Source of the DNA: JAXGPP01 sp040766885
Lineage (GTDB): Bacteria > Planctomycetota > Planctomycetia > Pirellulales > Thermoguttaceae
NCBI GenBank assembly: GCA_040766885.1
Contig: JAXGPP010000016.1
Location: 124,001-188,000, forward strand
Length of the DNA stretch: 64,000 nucleotides
Reading direction: 5' to 3'
The translations under genes and the position numbers were made by a program. The notes below the pieces were generated by a model. The model was not told the DNA's origin. It worked only from the letters and a program-made list of their open reading frames with translations, and did not search any database. Positions 45,056 to 56,100 of the stretch are shown piece by piece. Positions within the stretch are counted from its first letter, which is position 1. Each line of letters starts with the position of its first letter.

Positions 45056-48000
45056 ATGGATACCGCAACCGACACGCTTCACCGAGTAGGCGAACTGCTT
45101 GAGGCCGGGCAGTATCTCTCAGCCTATGCGGCGGCCGAACCGCTCGGCCCGCTCCGCACCTGGACGGAGACCGACGCCCGGATTGTCGCCGGGCGGCTGG
45201 CCTGGCGGCTCGGCGCTCCGAAGCTCGGCCGCGTGATGCACGAACTGGCTTGGCGGGCCTCGCCGCGGCACCCGCGAACGTGTTTCTACCACGCCACCAG
45301 CATCTTCCACCGTCGCGGTCCGCTGGCGACCTGGGAATTCATGGAACAGGTCGGCCAGCCCGAAGATGATACGGCCGATTACCAGGCCTACTGGCAGGCG
45401 CTCCGCGGCCGGGTGCTGGCCACGCTTCGCGATTTCACCCGCGCCCACGAGTGCCTCGATCGAGCCCAAGCGATGGCGCCTGGCGATCCCTATGTGTGGA
45501 TCAATCTGGCCGGCGCGCTGGGGCAGGAAGACCGCGTGGAAGAAGCGATCGACGCCGCCTGCCATGCGCGCCGCATCGATCCCTGCTGCGCGCCGGCCGT
45601 GGAAATCAGCGTGGATCTGCTCCTGGAGCAGAACCGCGATGACGAGGCCCGGGCCCTGTTGCTCGAAGCCGACAAACGCTTCGAAAATGGACTTCTCCTC
45701 TGGCGTCTGGGGGATCTCGAGCTAGGATCGAATCGCCACGCGGCCGCCCGCGAGATCTTCGACCGCATGGAGCGCTACTTGCCGCTCATGGAGAGGGATA
45801 TTACCCGGCAACTCGCGGCGCGCCGGGCCGACGCCGCCTACTTCTGCGGCGACCACGCGGACGCGGCCGCCTGGGCCCGGCAGGTAAAGTCGCCCTATTA
45901 CGACGCCATTGCGGACCGGCTCGACGATGGCGCGATCGGCGGCTGCCAGGTGACGCTGCCGGTCGAGTTCGTGCGGCAGCACTACAGGACCTGCGCGCCG
46001 GCGACGCTGTCGGCCCTGGCGGGCTACTGGTCCAAGCCGGCCGATCACCTGGCGATCGCCGAGGAGATCTGCTACGGCGGCACGCCCAACTTCCGCGAGC
46101 GATGCTGGGCCGAGGATCACGGTTTCGCCACCCGGGAGTTTCGCGTCACTTGGGAGAGCGCCGTGGCGTTGATCGACGGCGGAGTGCCGTTCGTCCTCCA
46201 GACGGCGGGGCCGGGGTGGGCGCACGCGCAGGCGGTAATTGGCTACGACAGCCGCCTGGGGATGCTCTGGATCCGCAATCCGTCGGAACGCTATCCGGCC
46301 CGATATTGGGTCGAGGGACTGCTCGAGCGTCACCGCTTTCATGGTCCGCGGGGGCTCGCCCTCGTGCCGCGGGAGCAATCACACCGGCTCGACGGAGTTG
46401 AACTGCCTGACGCCGATCTCTACGATCGGACCCACCGCGCCAAACTGGCCCTCGACCGCCACGACCGCGTCGCTGCCCGGGCGATCCTCGACGAGATGCT
46501 CGCCGCCTGGCCGGACCATGCACTGACGCTGGACCTGCGGGCTTCGATCGCCGACTATGACGGCGACACGCCGGGGGTGCTGGCGGTGGCCGAACAGATG
46601 CTCGCCCGCTATCCCGATGAGGTCGATCCGCTGCTGAGCAAGCTCGCGTGCCTCCGCCAGATTGGCCGGCGGAGCGATCGGCTCGCGCTGCTCGAAGAGG
46701 CCTGCCGGGGAACCCTCTCCAACCCGCTGCTTTGGACCCGCTACGCCGATGAGTTGTCCGACGACGCGCGCCAGCACGGCGAAGCCGAACATTGGCTTCG
46801 CCGTGCGATCCGCGCAGCGCCGCACGATGCGAAGGGTTACAGCCTGCTGGCGAGCGTCCGCTGGTCAGCTGGAGCCCGCCGCGCCGCACTGGAACTGTAC
46901 CGTTTTGCGGCCTGCCTGGAAGACACCGACGAGCAGCACGCGCGAAGCTACTTCATTGCATCGCGCTACATGAAGCAGGCCGACGCCGCGCTGGCACTGT
47001 TGCGGGAGAACTTCGACCGTTACGGCCGACAATCCAGTCTGCCGGGTCGCATGCTCTCGTGGGCCTATTCCGAGCTCGAACGCACGCCCAGGGCCATCGA
47101 GGTGCTCGACGAAGCGATGACGCAGCGTCCGGAAGACGGCGATCTGAAGGCTTACGCCGCCGGACTGCTTGGTCAACTCGGCCGCCACGGCCGTGCCGAC
47201 GCGCTGATGGACGAGGCTGAGGGGCGGTGCCATCGCGGCCGCTGGCTTCGCACCGCGATCGACCTGGCGATGTTCCGCGGCGACGTGCCGAAAGCCCTTG
47301 AGTTGTCGCGTGATGCCGTCGCGGCGGAGCCGCTGGCTCACGACGCTCATGGCCGGCTGGCGCAGCTTCTGGCTGGCGCTGAAGGCCGCGAGGCGGCGGT
47401 CGCCCATTTACGGCAGGCGGTAGCGACCTATCCCCACCACTACGCGCTGCGGACACTGCTCATCGAATGGCTCCGCGACGACGATCCCGCGGCCTGGGAA
47501 AGCGCGGTTCGCGAGATGGTTGAGATCCATCCCGCCGATCCCTGGGCCCGCCGCGAACTGGCGCTGGCCCTGGTGGAACAGCACAAGCTCGGCGAGGCGC
47601 TCGTCGAAGCCCAGCTCGGCCTCACGCTCGATCCGAGCAGCCCGGTGGCACAAGTGATTCTCGGTCACATCTCCCGCGATCAGAGCGATCTGCTGGCAGC
47701 GCGAAGCGCTTACCGCGAGGCAGTGCGGCTGTCGGTCGATCACGATCCGGCCGTAGTCTCGCTCGTGAGGGTCTGCCAGACCGGCGACGAGCAGCGGCAG
47801 GAGCTGGAGTTCATCTACCAGGAACTTGTCGCGCAAACGATCCTCGGCGACGGCTTGCTGACCTACCGCAATCTCGCGGCCGACGTGCTCGAACCTGAGT
47901 CGCTGCTTCGCGTCCTGCGCGAAGCACACTCGGTCCGCCCCGACTTGTGGCATTCCTGGTCGGCGTTGGTCCAACAACTCGCCGCGATGGACCGCGCTGC

Positions 48001-50020
48001 CGAGGCGGTCGAATATGCCCAACAGGCCGCCGAACGATTCCCGCTTTTGCCTCGTGTGTGGGTCGACCTCGCCCTCGCCTACCGCGCTTCCCGTGACGAA
48101 CCGGCGGAGATCGCCGCTCTTGAGCAATCGCTGGAAATCAACCCCGGCTGGAGCACGGCCGCCGGAACGCTCGCCGAAGCCCATCACCGCACAGGCAACC
48201 ACGAGGCCGCGCGAAGCGTGCTCGAGCGCGCCGTCCGCCACAATCCCCATGACGCCGTCGGTTTCGGCTTCCTCGCCGACGCCTGCTGGCTGGTCAGCCG
48301 TCCCGACGACGCCATCACCCATCTGCAGCGCGCGCTGCGGCTTGATCCGGGTTACCAGTGGGCCTGGGACATGCTCCGCCAGTGGACCGCCCAACGAGAG
48401 TGCCCCGCCGTGGCCCGCGACTTCGCCCGGGACCTCGCCCAGCGGCGGCCATTCGATGTCCGGGTATGGCTGGCGTTGGGTGAATCGCTCACGGAGCCGG
48501 AGGATCGTGCCGAGCGCCGCGCAGCCTTCGAGCGGGCACTGTCGATTAACCCGCGGGAAGTGCGGGCGCACCAGTTGCTCGCCCTCGACCTGGCCGACGA
48601 GGGGCAATTCGACGAATCGCTGGCTCTTTGCCGCGCGGAAGTGTTTGGCGACCGGCCGCCGTGGGAACTGCGGATTGCGGCGGCCGATATCGAGGCCCGC
48701 CGGGGACGCAGGAGCGAGGCGATCCGCCTGGTTGGCGAAGTCGTCGCCGAACGACCCGACATCTACGATGCCTGGCGGCGGCTGGCCGACTGGTACGATG
48801 CCGACGGGCAGACTAAGGAGTATCTTGACGCCGCCGAGCATCTCGCCCGGATCGCGCCGTCCAACGCCATGAGCTGGGGCTACCTGGGCGATGCGCGGCG
48901 GAAATGCGACGACGCGCCGGCGGCCGTGACAGCTTTCGAGCGCGCGATGGATCTGGCGCCGGACTACTGGTATGCGGCAATGTCGCTATGCGGCCTGCAC
49001 CTTGACGCGCAAAACGTGGAGGGCGCTGCACGGGTGCTTGAGCGGGGCCGCGACCACATCCCGCGACACTATTGTCTCGGGCTCGAGGTGCGCCTGGCCT
49101 GTGCCCGAAACGACCGTGCTCGGGCACGGCAGTCGCTCGTCGAACTGTGCCTGGGCGAGATCCCCGACCGATCGGCGCTCAACGGTGCGATCCAGGCGAT
49201 CGGACCCGAAGAGGCCGCTTTGGCGCTTCGGGAAGCGATGGCCGATGAGCGGGCCCATCCGGCGACCGGCGCCGCCCTCGTTAATCTGGCGGCCGATCGC
49301 CTCCAGTGGCGACGCTGCCGCCGCCTCTTGCGCTCGATGCGGTCGCGCGGCGAGATGTGGATTCTCGCCAATGAGTCTTATCTTGTCGCCTTGGGCGAGA
49401 ATAAAGCCAACGCGACACTCGGACTGCATCTTTTCTGGCATGGCAAGCGACTTCGTGCCGACTCGCGCACCTGGCATGCCGCCGGATACGCGCTGCTCAA
49501 GCTGGATCGGTACCAGATGCTCGTCCGGTGGCTTTCCGACTGGCACGGACGCACCGACGTCACACCGGCGGTGCTCGGCTACCTGGCGATCGGCCTCTGG
49601 GAACTCGATCGTCTCGATGAGGCGGAGCGTGTGAGTCGGCACGCGCGGCAGTTGCCCCCGGATCACATGACGCCGTACCATGACCTGTGGCTGGCGGCCC
49701 ACGAGATGCTGCACGACGGCGCCGAGGCTGCTGCGGCGCGACTGGACTGCCTTGATCCCGCCGTGTTCAGCGGTTTCTATGCCGCCCTCTATCGAATGGT
49801 CCGCGCGACGGTCGACCTGTTGCGGTCTCCGACCGGATCGTTCTTCCAAGCGCGGCGGCAATTGCTTGAGCAGCTCGCCCCTTTCCGCACCGACGTCCGC
49901 CAGCAGCGCGTCCTGTGGCGACTCTACTACCGCGCGCTTCGCCGCTTCGCTCGCCAGCGCGGCCACCGTCTCATCGCGCTATGGGCAACAGCCAGGTCTT
50001 ACTGGCCGCGGCTCATTTAG
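45056..50020 (+). CDS. Giant TPR protein with embedded C39-like peptidase fold
   Basis: 1654 residues from ATG 45056; no signal peptide, so probably cytoplasmic. Tetratricopeptide-type helix pairs fill about 1-290 and 450-1640 (for example SSPVAQVILGHISRDQSDLL and HHRTGNHEAARSVLERAV). Between them, about 295-430, is a papain-like C39 domain: RTCAPATLSALAGYW carries Cys313, AGPGWAHAQAVIGYD carries His390, and MLWIRNPSERY has Asn408 where C39 enzymes usually have Asp. This Cys/His/Asn set could still be catalytic, as in papain. The domain may cut or simply bind a peptide presented by the TPR solenoid. A gene next to a tRNA with its own promoter suggests a free-standing role. Substrate unknown. 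Confidence 0.8.
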   Translation: MDTATDTLHRVGELLEAGQYLSAYAAAEPLGPLRTWTETDARIVAGRLAWRLGAPKLGRVMHELAWRASPRHPRTCFYHATSIFHRRGPLATWEFMEQVGQPEDDTADYQAYWQALRGRVLATLRDFTRAHECLDRAQAMAPGDPYVWINLAGALGQEDRVEEAIDAACHARRIDPCCAPAVEISVDLLLEQNRDDEARALLLEADKRFENGLLLWRLGDLELGSNRHAAAREIFDRMERYLPLMERDITRQLAARRADAAYFCGDHADAAAWARQVKSPYYDAIADRLDDGAIGGCQVTLPVEFVRQHYRTCAPATLSALAGYWSKPADHLAIAEEICYGGTPNFRERCWAEDHGFATREFRVTWESAVALIDGGVPFVLQTAGPGWAHAQAVIGYDSRLGMLWIRNPSERYPARYWVEGLLERHRFHGPRGLALVPREQSHRLDGVELPDADLYDRTHRAKLALDRHDRVAARAILDEMLAAWPDHALTLDLRASIADYDGDTPGVLAVAEQMLARYPDEVDPLLSKLACLRQIGRRSDRLALLEEACRGTLSNPLLWTRYADELSDDARQHGEAEHWLRRAIRAAPHDAKGYSLLASVRWSAGARRAALELYRFAACLEDTDEQHARSYFIASRYMKQADAALALLRENFDRYGRQSSLPGRMLSWAYSELERTPRAIEVLDEAMTQRPEDGDLKAYAAGLLGQLGRHGRADALMDEAEGRCHRGRWLRTAIDLAMFRGDVPKALELSRDAVAAEPLAHDAHGRLAQLLAGAEGREAAVAHLRQAVATYPHHYALRTLLIEWLRDDDPAAWESAVREMVEIHPADPWARRELALALVEQHKLGEALVEAQLGLTLDPSSPVAQVILGHISRDQSDLLAARSAYREAVRLSVDHDPAVVSLVRVCQTGDEQRQELEFIYQELVAQTILGDGLLTYRNLAADVLEPESLLRVLREAHSVRPDLWHSWSALVQQLAAMDRAAEAVEYAQQAAERFPLLPRVWVDLALAYRASRDEPAEIAALEQSLEINPGWSTAAGTLAEAHHRTGNHEAARSVLERAVRHNPHDAVGFGFLADACWLVSRPDDAITHLQRALRLDPGYQWAWDMLRQWTAQRECPAVARDFARDLAQRRPFDVRVWLALGESLTEPEDRAERRAAFERALSINPREVRAHQLLALDLADEGQFDESLALCRAEVFGDRPPWELRIAAADIEARRGRRSEAIRLVGEVVAERPDIYDAWRRLADWYDADGQTKEYLDAAEHLARIAPSNAMSWGYLGDARRKCDDAPAAVTAFERAMDLAPDYWYAAMSLCGLHLDAQNVEGAARVLERGRDHIPRHYCLGLEVRLACARNDRARARQSLVELCLGEIPDRSALNGAIQAIGPEEAALALREAMADERAHPATGAALVNLAADRLQWRRCRRLLRSMRSRGEMWILANESYLVALGENKANATLGLHLFWHGKRLRADSRTWHAAGYALLKLDRYQMLVRWLSDWHGRTDVTPAVLGYLAIGLWELDRLDEAERVSRHARQLPPDHMTPYHDLWLAAHEMLHDGAEAAAARLDCLDPAVFSGFYAALYRMVRATVDLLRSPTGSFFQARRQLLEQLAPFRTDVRQQRVLWRLYYRALRRFARQRGHRLIALWATARSYWPRLI

Positions 50021-50091
50021 CAGCGCGTGCAGCACCGGCAGGCAGAGAATGTGCCGCTGATCCGCGGCCGAATCGTCGCGGATAAGTTTCG

Positions 50092-50325
50092 CTACGCCTG
50101 CATGCCCAATTCACTGGTGCAAGCTGTTTCTGAGTCGAGCTTGCGGTCGACCCAAGCGCGATCGATCCAAAGGACGACGCGACGGTAGGGCGCCTCGGGA
50201 CGGACTTGGATTCGATCTTCGCCCACGGCGCAAATCGCGCACGGCACCGATTCCTTCGACCGCCGCGCCGACCCGATGAAAGGCGCGACGTTCACCAACA
50301 CTCGATCACCTTGACGGAGACTCAT
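50092..50325 (-). CDS. Small conserved-type hypothetical protein
   Basis: 77 residues from ATG 50325, with TGGAG 7 bp upstream on the minus strand. No signal peptide. It looks like a small beta-barrel: RQGDRVLVNVAPFIG, SKESVPCAICAVGEDRIQVR, YRRVVLWIDRAWVDRKL. The strand pattern with regularly placed valines recalls short nucleic-acid- or ligand-binding barrels in planctomycetes. Convergent with the TPR gene and divergent from the GH95 gene. Confidence 0.55.
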   Translation of the reverse strand: MSLRQGDRVLVNVAPFIGSARRSKESVPCAICAVGEDRIQVRPEAPYRRVVLWIDRAWVDRKLDSETACTSELGMQA

Positions 50326-50662
50326 GCACGGCTCCAGAGACCAATCAATGCGAACCAGACACGCTGGCCGCCACTCCACTCCACCTTAGCACGGCCAAAG
50401 CGGCCTGAGAATTCCTCGGCAATAGGGGAGCCAGAGAATCAACCAGGGGGATCGCGGCGGCAAAGTCGGCTGCTTATACCGCCGCGAGGAGGTAGATCGC
50501 CGCGAAAGAAGCAGTCGGATCCCCCGCGTCGCGGGGCTACACTAAGGGGGAAAGCAAATTGTCGGTGGGGGTGTCAAAATGCGCGGCGAGTCGTCACAAT
50601 CGCCATCATTGTCGCCCGCCTCGCGGCACTCACAACGCCGTCACTTTGCCGGAACCACTGCG
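50326..50662. other. Intergenic with perfect palindrome
   Basis: No gene seen. CCCCGCG and CGCGGGG flank a single T at 50522-50536. A purine-rich run, AAGGGGGAAAGC, follows. It may hold the promoters of the two divergent genes, but I cannot pick convincing -35/-10 pairs. Confidence 0.45.
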
Positions 50663-52963
50663 ATGCGCTGCTCGTTCCTGTTCGTCATCCTGCTTTGTCT
50701 CACCGGTCCCCAGGCTGGAGCCGCCGAGACAAGTCCGCTCACGCTGCGATATTCGCGGCCCGCGAGACAATGGACCGAAGCGTTACCGATCGGCAACGGC
50801 CGCTTGGGAGCAATGGTCTTCGGCGACGCGCCGCGGGAGCGGATCCAGTTCAACGAGGACACGGTCTGGGTCGGCGCGCCGCACGATTACACGCATCCCG
50901 GCGCAGCCGGATGGCTGCCCGAGATTCGCCGCTTGTTGTTCGAAGGCCGGCAGAAGGAGGCGGAATCGCTGGCGACAGAGCACTTCATGAGCGTTCCGCT
51001 GCGGCAGATGGCGTATCAGCCGTGCGGCGACCTGTTGCTCGAATTTCCCGAGCACAGCCGCATGGAGCAGTATCGCCGCGAGCTCGACCTCGACCGGGCA
51101 GTCGTTACCACGCAGTACGTCGCTCATGGCGTCACCTACCGTCGCGAAGCGTTTGCCAGTTTTCCGCATCAGGCGATCATCGTGCACCTCACAGCCGATA
51201 AACCTGGCCAGCTTGATTTCACCGTCACGCTGTCCAGCCGGCATCCGCTCGAAGTGTCTGTCTTGGGTGGTGATACACTCGTTATGCGCGGCGGCTTGGG
51301 CGAGTACGAGCAGCCAAGGACTGGCTACCGAGTTCAAAACGCCATCTGGGTCGAAGCAAGGGCCAGGCTTCTCACCGAGGGCGGGGAGATCGTGGCGTCG
51401 GAAAAGAGCCTGGCTATTCGCGGCGCCAGCCGAGCGACGGTGCTATTGACCGCGGCGACGAACTATCGCGACTTTGAAGACCTGGGCGCCGACCCGGCCG
51501 AGAAATGCGAACAGACACTCAAGGCGATTGCCGGAAAGTCGTTCGAGTCGATTCGCGCCAAACATGAGGCCGATCACCAGTCGCTCTACCGCCGGGTGAC
51601 GCTCGATCTCGGTACGAGCGAGGCCGCGGATCTGCCGACCGACGAGCGGATCAAGTCCTTTGGCCCGCACGATCCGCAGTTTGCGGCGTTGTATTTCCAG
51701 TTCGGCCGGTACCTGATGATCGCCGGCTCGCGGCCGGGGTCGCAACCGCTGAACCTGCAAGGAATCTGGAACGAGAGTCTTGCGCCGCCGTGGGACTCGA
51801 AATACACGACGAACATCAACTGCGAGATGAACTACTGGCCCGCCGAGGCGTGCAACCTGGCAGAGTGCCACGAACCGCTGTTCGACGCCCTCGACGAATT
51901 GGTGGTCACCGGCCGCCGAACAGCGCGAGTGCATTACAACTGTCGCGGCTGGGTGCTGCATCACAACTTCGACCTCTGGCGCGGCACGGCTCCGATCAAT
52001 GCCAGCAACCACGGCATCTGGCCGACCGGCGGAGCCTGGCTCTGCCAGCACCTGTGGTGGCACTACGAGTATTCGGGCGACAAGCAGTTCCTGGCCGAAC
52101 GCGCCTACCCGGTGATGAAGGAAGCGGCCCTGTTCTTCGTCGACTTTCTCATCGAAGACTCTCGCAGCGACCGGCGCTGGCTCATCAGCACGCCGAGCAA
52201 CTCGCCCGAGCAGGGAGGGCTGGTGGCCGGGCCCACCATGGACCATCAGATCATCCGCGACCTGTTGGCCAACTGCATTCGTGCCGCGGAAGTGCTCGGG
52301 ATCGACGCCGATCTCCGCCGGCAACTCGCTGAGGTTCGCACGCGGATCGCGCCCAATCAGATCGGCCGGCATGGGCAACTTCAGGAATGGCTCGAGGACC
52401 GCGACGATCCGGCAAACGAGCACCGCCACTGCTCGCACCTGTGGGGCCTGCATCCGGGTAGCGAGATCACGTCGGCCACGCCGGACCTCCTGACAGCCGC
52501 CCGGCAGTCGCTGGAGTTCCGCGGCGACGGCGGCACCGGCTGGAGCAAGGCGTGGAAGGTAAATTTCTGGGCGCGGCTCGGTGAGGGAGATCGCGCCTAC
52601 AAGCTCTTTGAGGGGCTGGTAGCCGAGAGCACGCTTCCCAACCTGTTCGATACATGCCCGCCGTTCCAGATTGACGGCAACTTCGGCGGCACTGCCGGAA
52701 TCGCCGAGATGCTGCTGCAGGACCATAGCGGCGACATCCATCTCTTACCCGCCCTGCCCAAGGCCTGGCCTAACGGCACCGTCAGCGGTCTGCGAGCCCG
52801 CGGCGGCTTCGAGTTCGACATCCAGTGGCGCGACGGCCGGCTTGCCGGCGCCACCATCCGCTCCAAGCTTGGCGGACCGTGCAGAATCCGCACGGGCGAC
52901 ACCGTGGTTGAAGTGCCGACCGAAGCCGGTCAGGTTTACCGTTTTGAAGCACCGGGTCCGTAA
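50663..52963 (+). CDS. GH95 alpha-L-fucosidase, secreted
   Basis: 766 residues from ATG 50663, signal peptide about 1-22. The N-terminal beta-sandwich has WTEALPIGNGRLGAMVFGD and ERIQFNEDTVWVGAPHDY, the classic GH95 opening. The (alpha/alpha)6 barrel has LNLQGIWNES and TTNINCEMNYWPAE; Asn384 and Asn386 match the pair that activates water in the Bifidobacterium AfcA enzyme. STPSNSPEQ carries Glu516 (general acid), and FQIDGNFGGTAGIAEML carries Asp671 (partner of the Asn pair). All four catalytic positions are present, so it should be active, releasing alpha-1,2-linked L-fucose or related L-galactose. Length is normal for the family. Confidence 0.9.
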   Translation: MRCSFLFVILLCLTGPQAGAAETSPLTLRYSRPARQWTEALPIGNGRLGAMVFGDAPRERIQFNEDTVWVGAPHDYTHPGAAGWLPEIRRLLFEGRQKEAESLATEHFMSVPLRQMAYQPCGDLLLEFPEHSRMEQYRRELDLDRAVVTTQYVAHGVTYRREAFASFPHQAIIVHLTADKPGQLDFTVTLSSRHPLEVSVLGGDTLVMRGGLGEYEQPRTGYRVQNAIWVEARARLLTEGGEIVASEKSLAIRGASRATVLLTAATNYRDFEDLGADPAEKCEQTLKAIAGKSFESIRAKHEADHQSLYRRVTLDLGTSEAADLPTDERIKSFGPHDPQFAALYFQFGRYLMIAGSRPGSQPLNLQGIWNESLAPPWDSKYTTNINCEMNYWPAEACNLAECHEPLFDALDELVVTGRRTARVHYNCRGWVLHHNFDLWRGTAPINASNHGIWPTGGAWLCQHLWWHYEYSGDKQFLAERAYPVMKEAALFFVDFLIEDSRSDRRWLISTPSNSPEQGGLVAGPTMDHQIIRDLLANCIRAAEVLGIDADLRRQLAEVRTRIAPNQIGRHGQLQEWLEDRDDPANEHRHCSHLWGLHPGSEITSATPDLLTAARQSLEFRGDGGTGWSKAWKVNFWARLGEGDRAYKLFEGLVAESTLPNLFDTCPPFQIDGNFGGTAGIAEMLLQDHSGDIHLLPALPKAWPNGTVSGLRARGGFEFDIQWRDGRLAGATIRSKLGGPCRIRTGDTVVEVPTEAGQVYRFEAPGP

Positions 52964-53130
52964 TCCCAATCATGAACCAAGGGATCTCGGCATCTCGACA
53001 TTGGCCACTGATTGGCATTTCTCTCTGCTATCAGCCCTCCAGTCTTTCAACTACAATAGGCCCAGTGCCCGACATCCCATGAGGTCTCCGCGACCTCTGC
53101 CCACCGAACTGCCCCGCCTTAAGGAAAGGG

Positions 53131-56100
53131 ATGCCCATGTCTTGCCCGGTTCGCCGGTCTGGGTTGTTTGTCTCGCTGGTGCTGCTGGCAAGCGTGAATT
53201 GTCAGTCGGCTGCCATCGCTGAATCGGGCGGCTACGTGAAGTGCGGCACGTGGGCCGAGACGATGCTCGCTACCCGGGCTGCATGTCTGAAGCGGCTTTC
53301 GGAGCTTCCCCCATCGGCCGGCGCACGTCCGGTGGCCATCGGGCCGATCCGCGGCGACGGTCCGGGCGAACGGGTGTCGGTCGACATCGCGGGTTGGCAG
53401 TGGCTGCGGCTGACGAGCACGGTTGAGCAGGGCGCGGGCAACTGCCATATCTGGGGCGAAGCCCGTTTGATCGCCGCCGATGGGAGTGAGACCCGGCTCA
53501 GCAGCCTCGAACCGGCAGCGGTGAGCGTGGGGTGGGGTGAGCTATTGAAAGACAAGAACTGGAAGGGGCAGCCGCTGCAGGTCGGCCAGCGGCCGTTCTC
53601 ACACGGCATCTGGGTCCACGGCGATAGCGACGTGTGCTATCCGCTGGAGGGCAAGTATCAGCGGTTCGAAGCCTGGGTCGGCATGGACGCGGCGCGGGCA
53701 ACGGGCGCGGCCCGCTTCCGGGTCCATTTCGATCGGCCCGATATCGTGGCCGACGCATGGCGCAAGATCGCTGTCGACTTTCCCTTGGAGAGCCGCTGGT
53801 TTACCCAGGATATGGGAAAGGGCGGGCCGACTCCCTGGTTCAACGATGACGGCGGAAACCTGAGCAGGAAACTCGTCCAGCAGGTCTTGGCACAACTGGG
53901 CCCTCGTGCCGAGGCGCTGCAAGAAGAATGCAACGAACTCCGGCGGACCGACGTCGCCGCCGATGCGCGTTGGCTCGATCTTTACACCCGGGCGTGCCGC
54001 TGCCGCGAATGCGCCGAGTCGCTCGATCGGATTCCACTCGTCGAACTCCGCACGGCACTGGAAGCGGAGATGGCGACGCTGGCCCAGGCGAAGATCTCCG
54101 CTGCGGATGCCAGGTGGGATGCTCTCTTGTCGCGACTTCGTCTGATTGCAGGGGCAATGCCCGAGCGGCGCGAGGTTGCCTTGGGCGGACTGCGATCATC
54201 GATCGAGAGCCTCTCGCAAGCGTTACCGAACCGCTTTGATTCACGCGATTCACTGATCGCTCGGCTCGATGAGGCTGCGCCGCCATGGCAAGCGACGATT
54301 GCCGCGGCGGTTCAGGGAGATGCGACGGCAACGGCGAGACTGCCGGATGTGGTTCGCGAGGTCGGCGACTTCCGCGGCCAAATCGTACGTTCGTTCGAAG
54401 GCATGAACGAGTTCCTCGCTCAGCCGGCGTGTTCGGCGATGCTCGAAGAATGGGAACGCCAGCACGCCGCATTGGAGCACGATCTTGGCCGGCGGGGACA
54501 CTTCGCCCAGGTGGCCGCGGAGACCTTTCGGACGGAAGCGCTCGTGCACGACAGCGATCGCGATCCGCTCGACATCGTGCTGCGGCGCACCGCGGCTCTC
54601 CTGGAGGACTTGCAGGGGACGGGGGCCGGGCCCGCCCTCGGCAGTTTGGAAAGGCAACTCCGCGAGTTGCAGGCCGCGGCGACCGCGATTGATCCGGCCC
54701 AGCGGGAGGCGAGGTTCGCCCTGTTCGCCGATGCCTGCCGCGTGCGGCGCGAGATCGCCTTCGCGAATCCGCTTCTGAGGTTCGACGACGTCCTGTTCAT
54801 CAAGCGGCACCGCGCGGTGTACAACCACATGTGCGACCAGTACTACGGCATCACCGCGCGACCCGGCGGCGGCCTCTATGTGCTTGCCGATGCGTTTGGC
54901 TCGCGTCCCCAGGTCCGCGATTTGTTGACCGATAGCCTCATTGAGAACGGTCGGCTCAAGGGGCAGCGCCTCTCCGGCGGCACGGGTGAAGTCGTTCCAA
55001 TGTCGTACGACGGGGTCGGCAATCTCAACACGCCCGAGGGCCTCGAAGGCGGTACGTTCCTCTCGCCCGACCTGTCGTTTGACGCCCGCTCGATCCTCTT
55101 CGCCTACGTCGAGGGACGCGGTGATAAGGGGCACGACCACCATGTCGATCCCACCCGGGGGCACTGGGATCCGGGACGCTGCTATCACATCTTCTGCGTC
55201 AACGCCGACGGCTCCGGTCTTGTTCAGCTCACCGACGGCACGTTCAACGATTTCGATCCTTGCTGGCTGCCCAACGGGCGGATCGCCTTCATGAGCGAAC
55301 GGCGCGGCGGCTACCTGCGCTGTGGCCGGGTATGCCCTACCTATACGCTGTTCGACATGGCGGCCGACGGCAGCGACATCACTTGCCTGAGTTTCCACGA
55401 GACCAACGAGTGGCACCCCAGCGTGACGCACGATGGCCGCATCCTTTACACGCGATGGGACTACGTCGACCGCCACGGCTGCACGGCCCACATGCCGTGG
55501 ATCACCACGCTCGATGGCCGCGACAGCCGCGCGGTACATGGCAACTTCGCGCCGCGACCCACGCGCCCCGACATGGAGGTCGACTGCCGCGCGATCCCGG
55601 GCTCGCAGAAGTTCGTGGCCACCGCGGCTCCGCACCACAGCCAGGCCTACGGGTCGCTCATCCTGATCGATCCGCGGGCGGCCGACGACGATGGCATGAA
55701 CCCGGTGCGGCGAATCACGCCCGATGTGGGCTTCCCCGAGAGCCAGGGGGGCCGCGAAGCCTACGGCACGGCATGGCCATTGAGCGAGGACTATTACCTG
55801 TGCGTTTACGATGCCGACATCGCCGAGGGCAAACCGGTGTCCACCGGCGACTATGGGATTTACCTCGTCGATTCGTTCGGCAACAAGGAACTCATCTACC
55901 GCGATCCGCGGATCGGCTGTCTGAGCCCAATCCCGCTCTCCCCGCGGCCGATGCCTCCGGCGGTGCCGGAACTGGCCCAGCGCGGCCCGGAAACCAACCC
56001 CACGCTGCGGACAATCGCCGCTCTCGCAGGCAAGGAGCCCGAAGGGACCGTGGCGGTGATGAACGTTTACGAGAGCCTCAAACCCTGGCCGGAAGGAACC

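Noticed and set aside
50522..50536. CCCCGCG-T-CGCGGGG as a terminator of the TPR gene
   Set aside because: It lies 500 bp beyond the TPR stop, past an opposing gene, has a one-base centre unsuited to a hairpin loop, and lacks a T-tract.
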